DNA of 64,000 bases, from contig CANJKZ010000084.1 of NCBI GenBank assembly GCA_947471745.1, positions 3,848,001-3,912,000 on the forward strand. The letters run 5' to 3'. The stretch is from Closterium sp. Naga37s-1. Taxonomy: Eukaryota; Streptophyta; Zygnematophyceae; Desmidiales; Closteriaceae. This document shows positions 8,901 to 19,756 of this stretch, in pieces. How positions within the stretch are numbered: the first letter of the stretch is position 1; each line of letters begins with the position of its first letter. The translations under genes were made by a program, and so were the position numbers. Under the pieces are notes generated by a model. It was not told the DNA's origin and made no database searches. It saw only the letters and a list, made by a program, of their open reading frames with translations.

Positions 8901-9860
8901 TCCCCCCTCAGGGTCCTGCTCCCTCAGGTGTGTCTCAGGTAGACCCACTCCCCGAAGCTGTGCCTGTCAAGGTCGCTGTAGACTCAGGTGCTGCTCGAGG
9001 TGCTGCGTGTGGAGGTGCTACGTCTAGGGTTACTGCGTCTCGGGGTGCTGAGCGTGCGCGTGCGGAGCCTGGGGATGCTGAGCCTGAGGGTGCAGGGTCT
9101 GGGGGTGCTAAGCCTGGGGGTGCGGGGCCTGGGGGTGCTGAGCCTTAGGGTGCGGAGCGTGGGGGTGCTGAGTCTGAGGGTGCGGAGTCTGGGGGTGCAG
9201 AGCTTGAGCATACTAAGCGTGCGGGTACTTTGTCTACTAGAGGTCCTTCGGGTGTCTTATCGAGGCGGGAGCCGCTCTCACCACTGCAACTGCGCGAGTG
9301 GTTTGCTCGGCGCACCCGCCTTCGGAGTGGTGCTGCTGGAGCCAGGGGGTCTACCGCTGGAGGTATTGGAGCTGGAGCTGCTGGAGGTATTGGAGCTGGA
9401 GCTGCTGGAGGTACTGGAGCCACTGGACCTGGAGGTGCTCGTGCTCGAGGTACTGGAGCTGCAGGAGCTGGTGGTACTGCAGGAGTTGGAGCTGGAGGCA
9501 CTGGAGCTGGAGATGCTGGAGGTACTGGAACTGCTGGTCCCGGAGGTGCTCGTACTGGAGGTACTCGAGCTGCTGGAGCTTGTGGTTATACAGGAGTTGG
9601 AGCTGGAGGCACTGGAGCTGGAGCTGCTGGAGGTACTAGAGCTGGAGCTGCTGGAGGTACTGGAGCCGCTAGTCCTTGAGGTGCTTGTACTGGAGGTACT
9701 GGAGCTACTGGAGCTGGTGGTGCTGCAGGCGTTGGAGCTAGGAACCCTGGAGCTGGAGACACCGGAGTTGGAGGCGCTGGCCCTTGGGGTGCTGGTGCTG
9801 TTGGTGCTGGTTCAGGAGACACAAGACGGCCTCAACCGTACTTCGTTCCCTTGCTTCAGC
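8900..9860 (+). repeat. Repeat-rich integrase-RT linker of element B
   Basis: At 8985-9230 are repeats of about 15-18 bp of the form GGGGGTGCTGAGCCT. At 9340-9800 is a run of GGAGCTGGAGGTGCTGGAGC-type repeats. They encode Gly/Ala/Glu-rich low-complexity protein in one frame and Leu/Glu-rich protein in another. The long frames at 8988-9941 and 9230-9679 are artefacts of this. An in-frame stop occurs at 9146-9148. Confidence 0.8.
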
Positions 9861-11318
9861 AGGTTCTTGGCCTCCTGTCTTCTCCTTTCCTTACTCCTCC
9901 CTTACTGTGTCCACCGCCTGACCAGTCGCAGCCACCGATAAAGCCAGCCTCCCCACTGCCTGCTCCTTCTCCTTACACTGAGCAGACCGGAGGTCTTACA
10001 GAGTGTCGTGAGCCTGTGTCTCGTCCTGCCTCGCCAGTTCGCGCTGTTCGCACTGGTCGCCGTGTTCCTCGTCAGCATCCTCCTCCTGTCCCCGGCACGC
10101 ACCATATGACACTTCGTCCTTCCTCTGTTCCACAGCGTGTCCCCCTGTCGTCACCTCCTGCGTCCTCTCTTACTGACGGTCCGGACCCTGAATCTGAATT
10201 AGTTCGTGCTTTCAATTCTACTGTCCCATGTCTTCAAGCCAATGTTGTCACTGACCCTTCGTTTGAGTCTGCTGCTACGTCTGCCCTAGTTGCTGAGCTT
10301 GTTGACTTTGCTACCGCCTGTCGTCTCGACTACACCGCTAGTCTTGTTGCTGAGTCTGAGTCTGACTGTCCTCCGTCCGTCGGGGGTGAGTGTGCTCTTG
10401 GCACGGACGTCCTTGAGGACAGGCAGGAGGACTTTGAGTGTTTTGCAGCTACTGTACCTCATCTCGTGTCCATGCTGATTGCACCTGAGGGAGACCCGGA
10501 TGCACCAGACATCCCGACCCCGCGCTCTTACGCAGAGGCGATTACAGGTCCCTACTCCTCTCAGTGGCAGACAGCCATGGACGCAAAGATGGCATCCTAG
10601 AAGTCCACGGGCACTTACCTAGACGCAGTTCCCCCTCCTGGGGCAAACATAGTCGATGGCATGTGGATTTTCAGGGTGAAGCGGTCGCCGGGTTCTCCGC
10701 CTGCCTTCAAGGCTCGTTATGTTGCACGAGGCTTCAGACAGCGACAGGGAGTTGACTTCTTCCATACCTTCTCCCCTACCCCAGAGATGACTACTCTTCG
10801 GGTACTGCCGCACGTCGCCGCTCCACGTGACTACGAGCTTCACGAGGAGATCTGGCTGCGCCGCCCACCTGGCTTCATAGGGTCGTTTCCTGCAGGTACC
10901 CAGTGGAGCCTCCGGCAGCCAATCTACGGTCTCCGCCAGGCGCCTCGCGAGTGGCACGACACACTGAGGACTACACTTGCGGCTCTTGGGTTTGCTCCTT
11001 CTACTGCTGACCCGGCGCTGTTTCTACGAACCAACACTTCGCTGTCGCCGTTCTACGTCCTCGTGTACGTCGACGACTTGGTCTTTGCCACTGCCGACAC
11101 TGAGGCACTAGCCCTTGTGAAGTCATAGCTGCAGAAGAGACACACCTGCACTGACGTGGGTGAGCTGCGCAGCTATCTTGGCTTGCAGATCACCCGGGAC
11201 AGAGCACGGCGCACCATCACCCTGACTCAGTCACACATGGTGCACCAGGTTCTTCAGCGCTTCGGCTTCCGGTACTCCTCGCCACAGTCCACTCCTCTGC
11301 CTACCGGTCACTCGCTCT
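9851..11318 (+). pseudogene. Copia reverse transcriptase of element B, motif A deleted, cut by element C
   Basis: The reverse transcriptase copies element RNA into DNA. Visible blocks are TDVLEDRQEDFE, DAPDIPTPRSYAEAITGPYSSQW, MWIFRVKRSPGSPPAFKARYV, GFRQRQGVDFFHTFSPTPEM, WSLRQPIYGLRQAPREWHDTL and VLVYVDDLVFATADTEAL, which holds the YVDD catalytic motif. Compared with I and C, the text after RDYEL goes straight to HEEIW. The motif A segment (SLDFSTAFLQG, carrying a catalytic Asp) is missing at about 10838. Stops occur at 10598-10600 and 11126-11128. Element C splits the gene at 11318; it resumes at 18660. Confidence 0.85.
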
Positions 11319-11449
11319 TGTGAGAATAACAAACGAGCATGAAATGAACTAGCAGCAGGATGAGTACAAGTACTAACCCTGAGTTGTGTTGTACCCTATA
11401 TAGGCTACCCCACTAAAGACTACACAATGTGCAGCATATAAGTTTGACA
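11319..11449 (-). repeat. 3' LTR of element C, 131 bp
   Basis: It matches the 5' LTR at 18529-18659 with few differences (for example CATGAAATG against GAATGAAATG early on). The polypurine side is at 11450, where CACCCCCATAGGC reads TGGGGGTG next to the LTR on the element strand. Confidence 0.92.
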
Positions 11450-11713
11450 CACCCCCATAGGCAAAGTGGGGGAGAACAAGTGGTCAGAAGACCAGTCAAG
11501 AAAAGCAAAGCAAGCTCAGGGTAGATCACAAAGCCACCACACAGTCCGAGCACAAGCAAAGGGCCACAAGGCCAGTTCACATGCAGAGTTATATCAAGAG
11601 AACAAATAATACAGTGATCATACCCTAGCAAGTGCAAGCATGCAGGTATATATAGAGATCACAGTACAAGCAGAGTCAAGCAGTAAGCAAGTGAGGCAAA
11701 GTGGGCACAAGGC
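11450..11713 (-). other. 3' untranslated region and polypurine tract of element C
   Basis: No gene is seen. It is the diverged counterpart of 3160-3388 and 19396-19624 in reverse orientation. Confidence 0.7.
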
Positions 11714-13630
11714 CTAACATAGTAGCAAATCGCTGATGATCACCAGGCGGAAGTGCCTTGGTGAAGACATCAGCAGTGTTGCCCGAGTGGCCACGTACGC
11801 AAGACAAAGCTGGCCACGCTGCTGCAACTCTCGAGCAAGGAAGTATCGCAGAGCGATGTGCTTCGTTCTGTGCTCCAGTCTGTGCTCCTTACACAAGGCA
11901 ATCATGGCCTTGTTGTCTACGTACAGGACTGCAGGCAAACGAGGCTGCTCTCCCAAGTTAGTCAGCAAGTAGGTGAGCCAGCGTAGCTCCTGAGAAGCCA
12001 TGGCCCCGGCGTAGATCTCAGCCTCACAACTGGAGCTGAGAACCGAAGACGAGCGGGTAGATCGCCAAGAAATAGAGCCGGAACCAAGGCTGAAGGTGTA
12101 ACCCTGTGACGACCGCTGCGTAGCTGAGTCGTCAACCCAGGAGGCGTCTGCGTGACCAGTGAGGACAACTGGACCCCGTCCTCCAAGCACAAGCCCCATG
12201 CCCGACGTACTGCACAAGTAACGCAGTACCCTCTTCGCAGCATCCCAGTGCACCTTTCGGTGCCTACCGAGAGCCACGTAGCGAGCCAGAAGGCTGAGAG
12301 GGTACGCGAGGTCAGGTCGTGTGCAAGTCATCAGGTACATGAGGCAACCCACAAGCTTTGGGTATGGACCACTCGGCTCTACGGACTCATCCAAAGGTGG
12401 AGCTGAGAGCGAGTGGCTGGTAGACAGAGGAGTGAGCTGTGGCGAGGAGAACTGGAAGCCGAAGCGCTGAAGGACCTGGTGCACCATGTGTGACTGAGTC
12501 AGTGTGATGGTGCGCCGTGCTCTGTCCCGGGTGATCTGCAGGCCAAGATAGCTGCGCAGTTCACCCAGGTCAGTGCAGGTGTGTCTCTTCTGCAGCTCGG
12601 ACTTCACAAGAGTCAGTGCCTCAGTGTCAGCAGTGGCAAAGACGAGGTCGTCGACGTACACGAGGGCGTAGAATGGCGGCAGCGAGGTGTCGGTGCATAG
12701 AAACCCAACAGCCGCAAGTGTAGTCCTCAGTGTGTCGTGCCACTCGCGAGGCGCCTGGCGGAGACCGTAGACTTGCCGGCGGAGGCTCCACTGAGTACCT
12801 GCAGGAAACGTCCCAGTGAAACCAGGTGGTCTGCGCAGCAAGATCTCCTCGTGCAGGCTGCCCTGCAAGAAGGCTGTGCTGAAGTCCAGGGAGTGCAACT
12901 CGTAGTCACGCTAAGCAGCGACGTGCAGCAACACCCGAAGAGTAGTCATCTTCGGGTTGGGGGAGAAGGTCTGGAAGTGGTCAACTCCCTGTCGCTGACT
13001 AAAGCCTCGAGCAACGTAACGCACGTTGAAGGCAAGCGGAGAACCCGGCGGCCACTTCACCCTGAAAATCCACATGCCATCGACTATGTTCGCCCTATAC
13101 GGGGGAACTACGTTGATGTAGGTGCCTGTGGACTTCCAGGATGCCCTCTCGGCATCCATAGCTGCCTGCCACTGAGAGGAGTAAGGACCTGTAATCGCCT
13201 CTGCGTAAGAGCGCGGGGTCGGGATGTCTGGAGCATCCGGGTCTCCCTCAGGGGCAAGCAGCATGGAAGCGAAACGAGGTACAGCAGCTGCAAGATACTC
13301 AAAGTCCTCCTGCCTGTCCTCAAGGACGTCCGTGCCAAGAACACACTCACCCCCGACGGACGGAGGACTGGCAGGCACAGACTCAGCAACTAGAGCAGAG
13401 GCGTTGTCGAGACGGCAGGCAGCAGCAAAGTCAAGCAGCTCAGCAACGAGAGCAGACGCAGCAGCAGACTCAAAGGAAGGGTCAGTGACAGCAGTGGCAA
13501 GGAGACGAGCGACAGTGGGACTAGAAGCACGAGCGCAGTCAGACGCAGGTTCAGGGACCTCAGAAAGAGAGGACTCAGGAGGAGTAGGCAGAGGAACACG
13601 CAGTGGAACAGAGGAAGGACGGATTGCCAT
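11714..13630 (-). pseudogene. Copia RT and RNase H of element C
   Basis: RT N-terminal blocks run from 13630 (DPSFESAAASALVAELLDFAAACRLD, GTDVLEDRQEDFE, MWIFRVKWPPGSPL, FSQRQGVDHFQTFSPNPKM). A stop at about 12911-12913 interrupts the frame (TAG where relatives have CAG in the AQRDYE stretch). The next frame, 12898-11714, is open for 394 residues. It contains motif A SLDFSTAFLQGS, VYGLRQAPREWHDTL, YVDDLVFATADTEAL, LGLQITRDRA and the full RNase H (SCEAEIYAGAM, YVDNKAMIALC, HRTKHIALRYF). The C-terminus is frameshifted after AYVATRA. It is one of the two RTs in the window that keep both catalytic motifs. Confidence 0.88.
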
Positions 13631-13859
13631 AGTGTGCGTGCTGGGGACAGGAGGAGGACGCGAACGAGGAGCGCGACGAGCAGTGCGAACAGGTGAGATA
13701 GGACGAGACGCAGGCTCACGACGCTCTGTAAGACCGCCGGACTGCTCAGTGTAAGGAGAAGGAGCAGGCAGTGGGGAGGCTGGCTGTAACGGTGGCTGCG
13801 ACTGGTCCAGCGGTGGACACAGTAGGGGAGGAGTAAGGCTAGTAGAAGACGGGACACCA

Positions 13860-14660
13860 AGAACCTGTTGAAGCAGGGGAACAAAGTACGGTCACGGCCG
13901 CACAGTGTCTCCAGCACCTCCAGCTCTTGGGTCAACAGCTCCAGCTCCTGCAGCCCCAGTGCCTTTGGTGTCAGTGCCTCCAACTCCAGCTCCTGCAGCC
14001 CCAGCGCCTCCTGCGCCAGGGCCTCCAACTTCAGCTACTCCAGCTCCAGCGCCTCCAGCGCCAGCTGCTCTAGGCTCCGTAGGGTCTCCAGCTCCAGCGC
14101 ACCCAACACCACCAGTCCCGGCAGCTCCAGCACCACTGGTACGAGCACCTCCAGGACAAGTAGCCGCAGTACCTCCAGTACCGCCAGCTCCAGTAATAGC
14201 AGCACCTCCAGCTCCAGTGTCCCCAGCCCCTCCAGCTCTGGGAGCTCCACTCCGACGGTGCGCGTGCCGAACAAGCCACTCACGCAGCTGCAGCGAGGAC
14301 AGTCCCGGCGAAGCACCAGCAGGACCTCCAGACGAAGCTGCACCCCGAGGCTCAGCACCCCCAGACTCCGCACCCTCCGACTCAGCACCCCTAGGCTCAA
14401 CACCCTGAGGCTCAGCATCCCTAGGCTCAGCACCCCCAGACCCAGCACCCTCAGACCCCGCACCCCCCAGCTCTGCACCCCCAGACGCAGCACCCCCAGA
14501 CGCAGCACCCCCAAACGCAGCACCCCCAGACGCTGCACCTGGAGCAGCACCTGAGCCGACAGCTACCTGAACAGGCGCAATACCTGGGAGAGGGTCTACC
14601 TGGGACACACCTGAAGGAGGAGGACCCTGGGGCGGAACGGGGTCTACCGGAGGTGGGTTG
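13860..14660 (-). repeat. Repeat-rich integrase-RT linker of element C
   Basis: On the element strand it carries short repeats coding GGAGAGG-like text (13900-14250), the conserved island LQLREWLVRHAHRRSGAP, and GGAEPRGAE-like repeats (14330-14540). It differs in unit order and number from the linkers of A, B and H. Confidence 0.75.
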
Positions 14661-15745
14661 CTGCGCAAGGGGAAGACCGTGGTGTACCGCTCATAGTCGT
14701 CAACTACCAGCAGAAAGTAGCGCTCGCGGCCCTGTCCACTGACGCGGGCGGGGCCCCACACGTCCATGTGGAGGGTCTGCAGGGGAGCAGTCGTCGGGGG
14801 AAACGAGGAGGAGTGAGGAGCAGCGCGCTACCGCCCCTCGACGCAAGGAAGACAGGGCAGGGCAGGCGAGGGCGGTAAGGGAGGCAGAGACCTGGGGAGA
14901 CCAGAGACAAGGAGACGGGAGTGCATGCCACGAAGGCGTGGCAGGGAGGGGTGACCCAAGCGGTTGTGCCACAGAAGAGTCTGGTGCGACAGGAGGCGAC
15001 ACGAGCAAGAGGCGGCTACCTGACCTGACGCGGACACCTGAGCAGACGCAGCGACCTGAGGAGGCTCGCTAGCTAGCGTGTACAGACTCGACTCTGGCTG
15101 ACGAGTGAACGTAGCCAGGTGACGCCTCGTCCGTGTGCACGTGCAGATTGACACACGCTGACCCCCAGGAGTGGTGGTAGTGACCATCGCATCCTGAAGG
15201 GCAGCGGTACTCACCAAGTTCGTAGAGAACGAGGGGAGGTGAAGACCTGACAGTGAGCCGGACGGAACCGCCGGACACAGGAGGACAGTGGAGGAACGGG
15301 CAACGACCGGGCTCCCAGAGGGGTCAGCCAGTCTGACCGGGACAGGTGCAGGGAGAGGAGTGAGAGTGGTGCTATCACGAAAGAAACAGCGCGAGGCGCC
15401 GAAGTCCAACGTGAAGGTGTGCAAGGCCTCAGCAAGCGCAGTACCAGGGGGAGTACCAGATGCACTAGCACCTAGAGCAGCAGCCGCTATACCCTCTGCA
15501 CTAAAAGACAAAGCATACATGGCAGAGAGAATAGCATCATAGTCTAGGTCAAAGATAGCAACTCCCGACCTAAGCAGATCTGCCCAGCGAGGGCGCTTGA
15601 CGTCGTCACCAAACTCAGCACGCCAGGCGTCGTCAAGGCGGGCAAAGCAGCGGTGCTCAGTGTGAAGCCTTCCGCATGTCTGGCCCGCACGGACTCCAGT
15701 GCGAATGACATACGGGCAGCTCTCACTACCCCCACCCGGCCCACG
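14661..15745 (-). pseudogene. Protease, pre-integrase and integrase remnant of element C
   Basis: Reading down from 15745: the Gag C-terminal Cys/His cluster in a broken frame, then MYALSFSAEG and TFTLDFGASRCFF. Here the protease active site is Asp-Phe-Gly instead of Asp-Ser-Gly. Next come PVPVRLADPSG and the pre-integrase module LLWHNRLGHPSLPRLRGM with LPCLPCVEGR. Integrase begins MDVWGPARVSGQGRERYFLLVVDDYERYTTVFPLRS and jumps directly to NPPPVDPVPP of the linker at about 14665. The segment with the second Asp and the Glu of the DDE triad (over 200 residues in A and B) is deleted. Confidence 0.85.
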
Positions 15746-15749
15746 CTGA

Positions 15750-16826
15750 ACTAACCACTCACGGAGCTGCTGGGGCGACTGGGTCTCGCTCCGACGTTAC
15801 TGTTGCTGGCCCCGACCACCACCAGGGCCTCCACGCCGAGGTCCAGACCTACCACCACCAGTCCCACCGCCTCCACTGCCGCCACTCCCTCCGCTGCCTC
15901 CACCGCCGCCACCAGAGCCCCCACTGCCGCCACCAGTCCCACCGCCGCCACCACCTCCACTGCCTCCACCACCTCTACCGCTTCCCCCACCACCGCTCCC
16001 ACTGCCACCTCCACCACCACCGCTGCCTCCTCCACCACCCCGGCCACCCTTGCCCTTGCTGTTGCGGCGCTTCGCACTAGTCGAAGAAGCACCGACGTCC
16101 TCAGTAACAGAGACGTCTGCAGCAGCAGCAGAGGCGAAGGAGGGGGAAAGGGGGGAGGGGGAGCACCCCTCAAAGAAGGGCGAGCGCGGAGTGCCACGAG
16201 CAGCACCTACAGCAACTGCACTAGTCTCAGCTGCGAGGAGATGCTGCTCGAGGAGGTCAACAGTGAGGGAGGTGGGGTCGAGGGTGAGAAAGTGGTCCCT
16301 GACAGCGAAGGGAGTCAGGTAGGCGAGTGACTACGAAGTAGAGAGTGATGTACATCGGGGGCGGGTTCCCTGCAAGGAACTCAGCTGGGAGGGCAGCGCG
16401 GTAGCGAGCATCCCTAGAGCGCAGGTGGGTAACCAGGTCCGCTACTGTGGCAAAAGCCGACAGCTCAGGGAACAGGTAGGGCACTAGCAGCCTGCCAAGA
16501 GCAGCAGTGGCAGGGGAGGAGTAGCGAGCAACGACAGCGTCGTACAGGGCCTGTGCTCTCCTGTGCTCTCCAAAGTGAGCACATTCGGTCACGGGCAGGT
16601 GGTTGCGAATGGCTAAGCGGGCACTAGCGTCACGAGACAGCCACTGGGAACGAGTCGAACCGTCAGCTGTGGCGGAAGGGGCTGGAGCGGCACCGGACAC
16701 GTGGTCAAACAATGAGACACTGTCCTTACTATCGCTCAGTAGGTACAGTTGCAGATCGTAGTGCCACGTGTCAAATGGAACCGGTCTGCCCTCCTGATCG
16801 AACGCTAGAACCCTAAGCAAAGCCAT
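15750..16826 (-). pseudogene. Copia Gag of element C (second copy), frameshifted
   Basis: It has the same start (MALLRVLAFDQEG, ATG at 16826) and domain blocks as 1-927. Two bases are missing near 16305 (CGCTGTCAGG here, CGCTCTGTCAGG in the first copy), so the frame ends at 16257 soon after VVTRLPDSL. The Gly/Ser-rich tract and the positions of the Cys/His cluster continue in other frames down to about 15750. Confidence 0.88.
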
Positions 16827-18495
16827 AGTGGCGCAGGAGTCAGGAGCAGCAGTAACAGCAGTAGCAGCAGGAGCAGCAGCAGTAGTAGCTAAGGGGCCAG
16901 GGGGCGGGGCCGAGGGGCCTAGGGGCCGAGGGGCCAAACACGAGGGTGGCGGGGCCGAGGGGCCGAGGGGCCAAGGGTCCTAGGGGCCGAGGGGCCGAGG
17001 AGACTAGGGGCCGAGGGGCCAAGGGGTGGGGCCGAGGGGCCAAACACGAGGTCAAGGGGCCAAGGGGCCTAGGGGCCGAGGGGCCAAACACGAGGTAAAG
17101 GGGGTCAAGGGGCCTAGGGGCCGAGGGGCCAAACAAGAGGGTGGCAGGGCCGAGGGGCCGAAGGGCCAATGGGCCTAGGGGCCAAGGGGCCGAGGGGCGG
17201 GGCCGAGGGGCCAAAGAGGCCTAGGGGCCGAGGTGCGCGGCTAGGGGCGACGGAGACAGTGGGGCCGAGGGGCGCGGCTAGGGGCGACGGGGCCAGTGGG
17301 GCCGAGGGGCGCGGCTAGGGGCGACGGGGCCAATGGGGGCCGAGGGGCGCGGCTAGGGGCGACGGGGCCAGTGGGGCCGAGGGGCGCGGCTAGGGGCGAC
17401 GGGGCCAATCGGGGCCGAGGGGCGCGGCTAGTGGCGACGGGGCCAACGAGGCCAACGGGGCCGAGGGGGGGCGCGGCTACGGGCGACGGGGCCAAAGGGG
17501 CCGAAGGGGCGCGGCTAGGCGCGACAGGGCCAACTGGGCCGAGAGGCGCGGCTAGGGGCGACGGGGCCAACGGGGCCGAAGGGGCGCGGCTAGGGGCGAC
17601 GGGGCCAACGGGGCCTAGGGGCGCGGCTAGGGGCGACGGGACCAACGGGGCCTTGGGGCGCGGCTAGGGGCGACGGGGCCAACGAGGCCGAAGGGGCGCG
17701 GCTAGGGGCGACGAGGCCAACGGGGCCGAGTGGCGCGGCTAGGGGCGACGGGGTTGACGGGGCCTAGGGGCGCGGCTAGGGGCGACGGGGCCAACGGGGC
17801 CGAAGGGGCGCGGCTAGGGGCGACGGGGCCAACGGGGCCTAGGGGCGCGGCTAGGGGCGACGGGGCCAACGGGGCCTTGGGGCGCGGCTAGGGGCGACGG
17901 GGCCAACGAGGCCGAAGGGGCGCGGCTAGGGGCGACGGGGTCGACGGGGCCAACGGGGCCGAGTGGCGCGGCTAGGGGCGACGGGGCCGAAGGGGCGCGG
18001 CTAGGGGCGACGAGGCCAACGGGGCCGAGTGGCGCGGCTAGGGGCGACGGGGTTGACGGGGCCAACGGGGCCTTGGGGCGCGACTAGGGGCGACGGGGCC
18101 AACGGGGCCGAAGGGGCGCGGCTAGGGGCGACGGGGCCAACGGGGCCTTGGGGCGCGACTAGGGGCAACGGGGTCGACGGGGCCAGAGGGGAGCGGCTAG
18201 GGGCGACGGGGCCAATGGGGCCGAGTGGCGCGACTAGGGGCAACCGGGTCGACGGGGCCAACGGGGCCTTGGGGCGCGGCTAGGGGCGACGGGGCCAACG
18301 GGGCCTTGGGGCGCGACTAGGGGCGACGAGGCAAACGGGGCCAAGGGGCCGATGTAGGGGCAGCAACGGGCCGGGGCCTAGGGGCCGTGAGCTACGAGGC
18401 CGAGGGGCCGTGAGCGACGGGGCCTAGAGGCCGTGAGGTGGCGCGACGGGCCTAAGGGGCGCGACGGGCCAAGGGGGGGTACTAGCAGCGTAACA
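16827..18495 (-). repeat. GC-rich minisatellite leader of element C (second copy)
   Basis: It has the same repeat types as 928-2259 but is 337 bp longer. Extra units lie around 17390-17420, 17690-17870 and 18180-18260. The core GCGCGGCTAGGGGCGAC is visible throughout. Units differ in the spacer (CCAACGGGGCC, GTCGACGGGGCC, CCTTGGG), so order changes between the two copies can be followed. Confidence 0.9.
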
Positions 18496-18528
18496 GATGG
18501 TGGGCCCAAGAAACCTACTCTGATTCCA
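18496..18528 (-). promoter_or_regulatory. Primer-binding site with extended tRNA-iMet complementarity (element C)
   Basis: On the minus strand, TGGAATCAGAG abuts the LTR and is followed by AGGTTTC, then TGGGCCCACCA. The last two match the complement of the T arm and anticodon arm of plant initiator tRNA-Met. Confidence 0.75.
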
Positions 18529-18659
18529 TGTGAGAATAACAAACGAGAATGAAATGAACTAGCAGCAGGATGAGTACAAGTACTAACCCTGAGTTGTGTT
18601 GTACCCCATATAGGCTACCCCACTACAGACTACACAATGTGCAGCATATAAGTTTGACA
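18529..18659 (-). repeat. 5' LTR of element C, 131 bp
   Basis: It starts TGTCAAACTT on the minus strand and ends TTATTCTCACA. The flanking GCTCT at 18660-18664 is the target duplication shared with 11314-11318. Confidence 0.93.
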
Positions 18660-19395
18660 GCTCTCAGCTCCACCTTCGGACGAGTCCGTAGAGCCGAGTG
18701 GCCCGTATCCAGAGCTTGTGGGCTGCCTCATGTACCTGATGATCTGCACTCGACCTGACCTTGCCTACCCTCTTAGCATCCTGGCTCGCTACGTTGCACC
18801 CGGGAGACACCGACCAGAGCACAGGGAGGCCGCTAAGAGGGTGTTGCGCTTCTTGTGCAGTACTTCGGGCATGGGGCTCGTGCTTGGAGGACGGGGTCCA
18901 GTTGTCCTCACTGGAGACGCAGACGCTTCTTGGGTTGAAGACTTGGCAACCCAGCGGTGGTCACAGGGTTACACTTTCAGCCTTGGCTCCAGCTCTGTTT
19001 CTTGGCGGTCTACACGCTCGTCTTCTGATCTCAGTTCCAGTTGTGAGGCTGAGATCTACGTAGGGGCCATGGCTGCACACGAGTTACGCTGGCTCACCTA
19101 CCTGCTAACCGACTTGGGAGAGCGGCCTCGTTCATCTCAAGTGCTGGACGTAGACAACAAGGCCATGATTGCCTTGTGTCAGGAGCATAGACTGGAGCAC
19201 AGAACGAAGCACATCGCTCTGCAATACTTCCTTGCTCGCGAGTTGCAGCAGCGTGGCCAGCTTCGTCTTGCATACGTGGCCACTAGGGCCAACACTTCTG
19301 ATATATTCACCAAGGCACTTCCGCCTGGTGATCATCGGCGCTTCTCTACTGTGTTAGGTCTTGTGCCTACTTTGCCTCACTTACTCACTGCGTGA
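18660..19395 (+). pseudogene. Element B RT C-terminus and RNase H (second copy)
   Basis: It continues the B pol gene after the C insertion: SAPPSDESVEP-like text, ELVGCLMYLMICTRPDLAYPL, SCEAEIYVGAM, DVDNKAMIALC, HRTKHIALQYF and TSDIFTKALPPGDH, stop at 19393-19395. It differs from the first copy by scattered substitutions, for example Ser-Asp-Leu against Ser-Val-Leu in the SSSxLSS stretch. The 3' untranslated region with a TA repeat and the polypurine tract follows up to 19624. Confidence 0.87.
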
Positions 19396-19624
19396 CTTTG
19401 CTTGTACTGTGATATATATATATATACCAGCATGCTTACACTTGCTAGGGTATGATCACTGTATTGCTTGTTCTCTTTTATATAACTCTGCATGTGAACT
19501 GACCTTGTTGCCCTTTGCTTGTGCTCGGACTGTGTGGTGACTTTGTGATCCACCCTGAGCTTGCTTTGCTTTTCTTGACTGGTCTTGTGACCACTTGTTC
19601 TCCCCCACTTTGCCTATGGGGGTG

Positions 19625-19756
19625 TGTCAGAATGATATAGTGTTTACATTTGTGTAGGCTATAGTGGGGTAGCCCATAAGGGGTACAACCCCATTGAGGT
19701 TAGTACTTGTACCCAACTCTTTCATAGTTCATTCATTCTTGTTCATTCTTCTGACA
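19625..19756 (+). repeat. 3' LTR of element B, 132 bp
   Basis: TGTCAGAATG...TTCTTCTGACA, the same as 3389-3520. The next bases, TCATC, belong to the interrupted RT gene of element A and should be the target duplication. The partner 5' LTR is not in the window. Confidence 0.9.

Larger units (their letters stand above)
11319..18659 (-). mobile_element. Ty1/copia retrotransposon C, complete with both LTRs
   Basis: Two 131-bp LTRs (11319-11449 and 18529-18659) bound an internal region with a primer-binding site, 1.7-kb repeat leader, Gag, protease, remnant integrase, RT and RNase H in copia order. The 5-bp target duplication GCTCT (11314-11318, 18660-18664) lies inside element B. The uninterrupted B-type sequence can be seen in element I at 48350-48375. 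The element is 7.3 kb long. It is non-functional because of a Gag frameshift, an altered protease site, an integrase deletion and stops. Confidence 0.95.
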
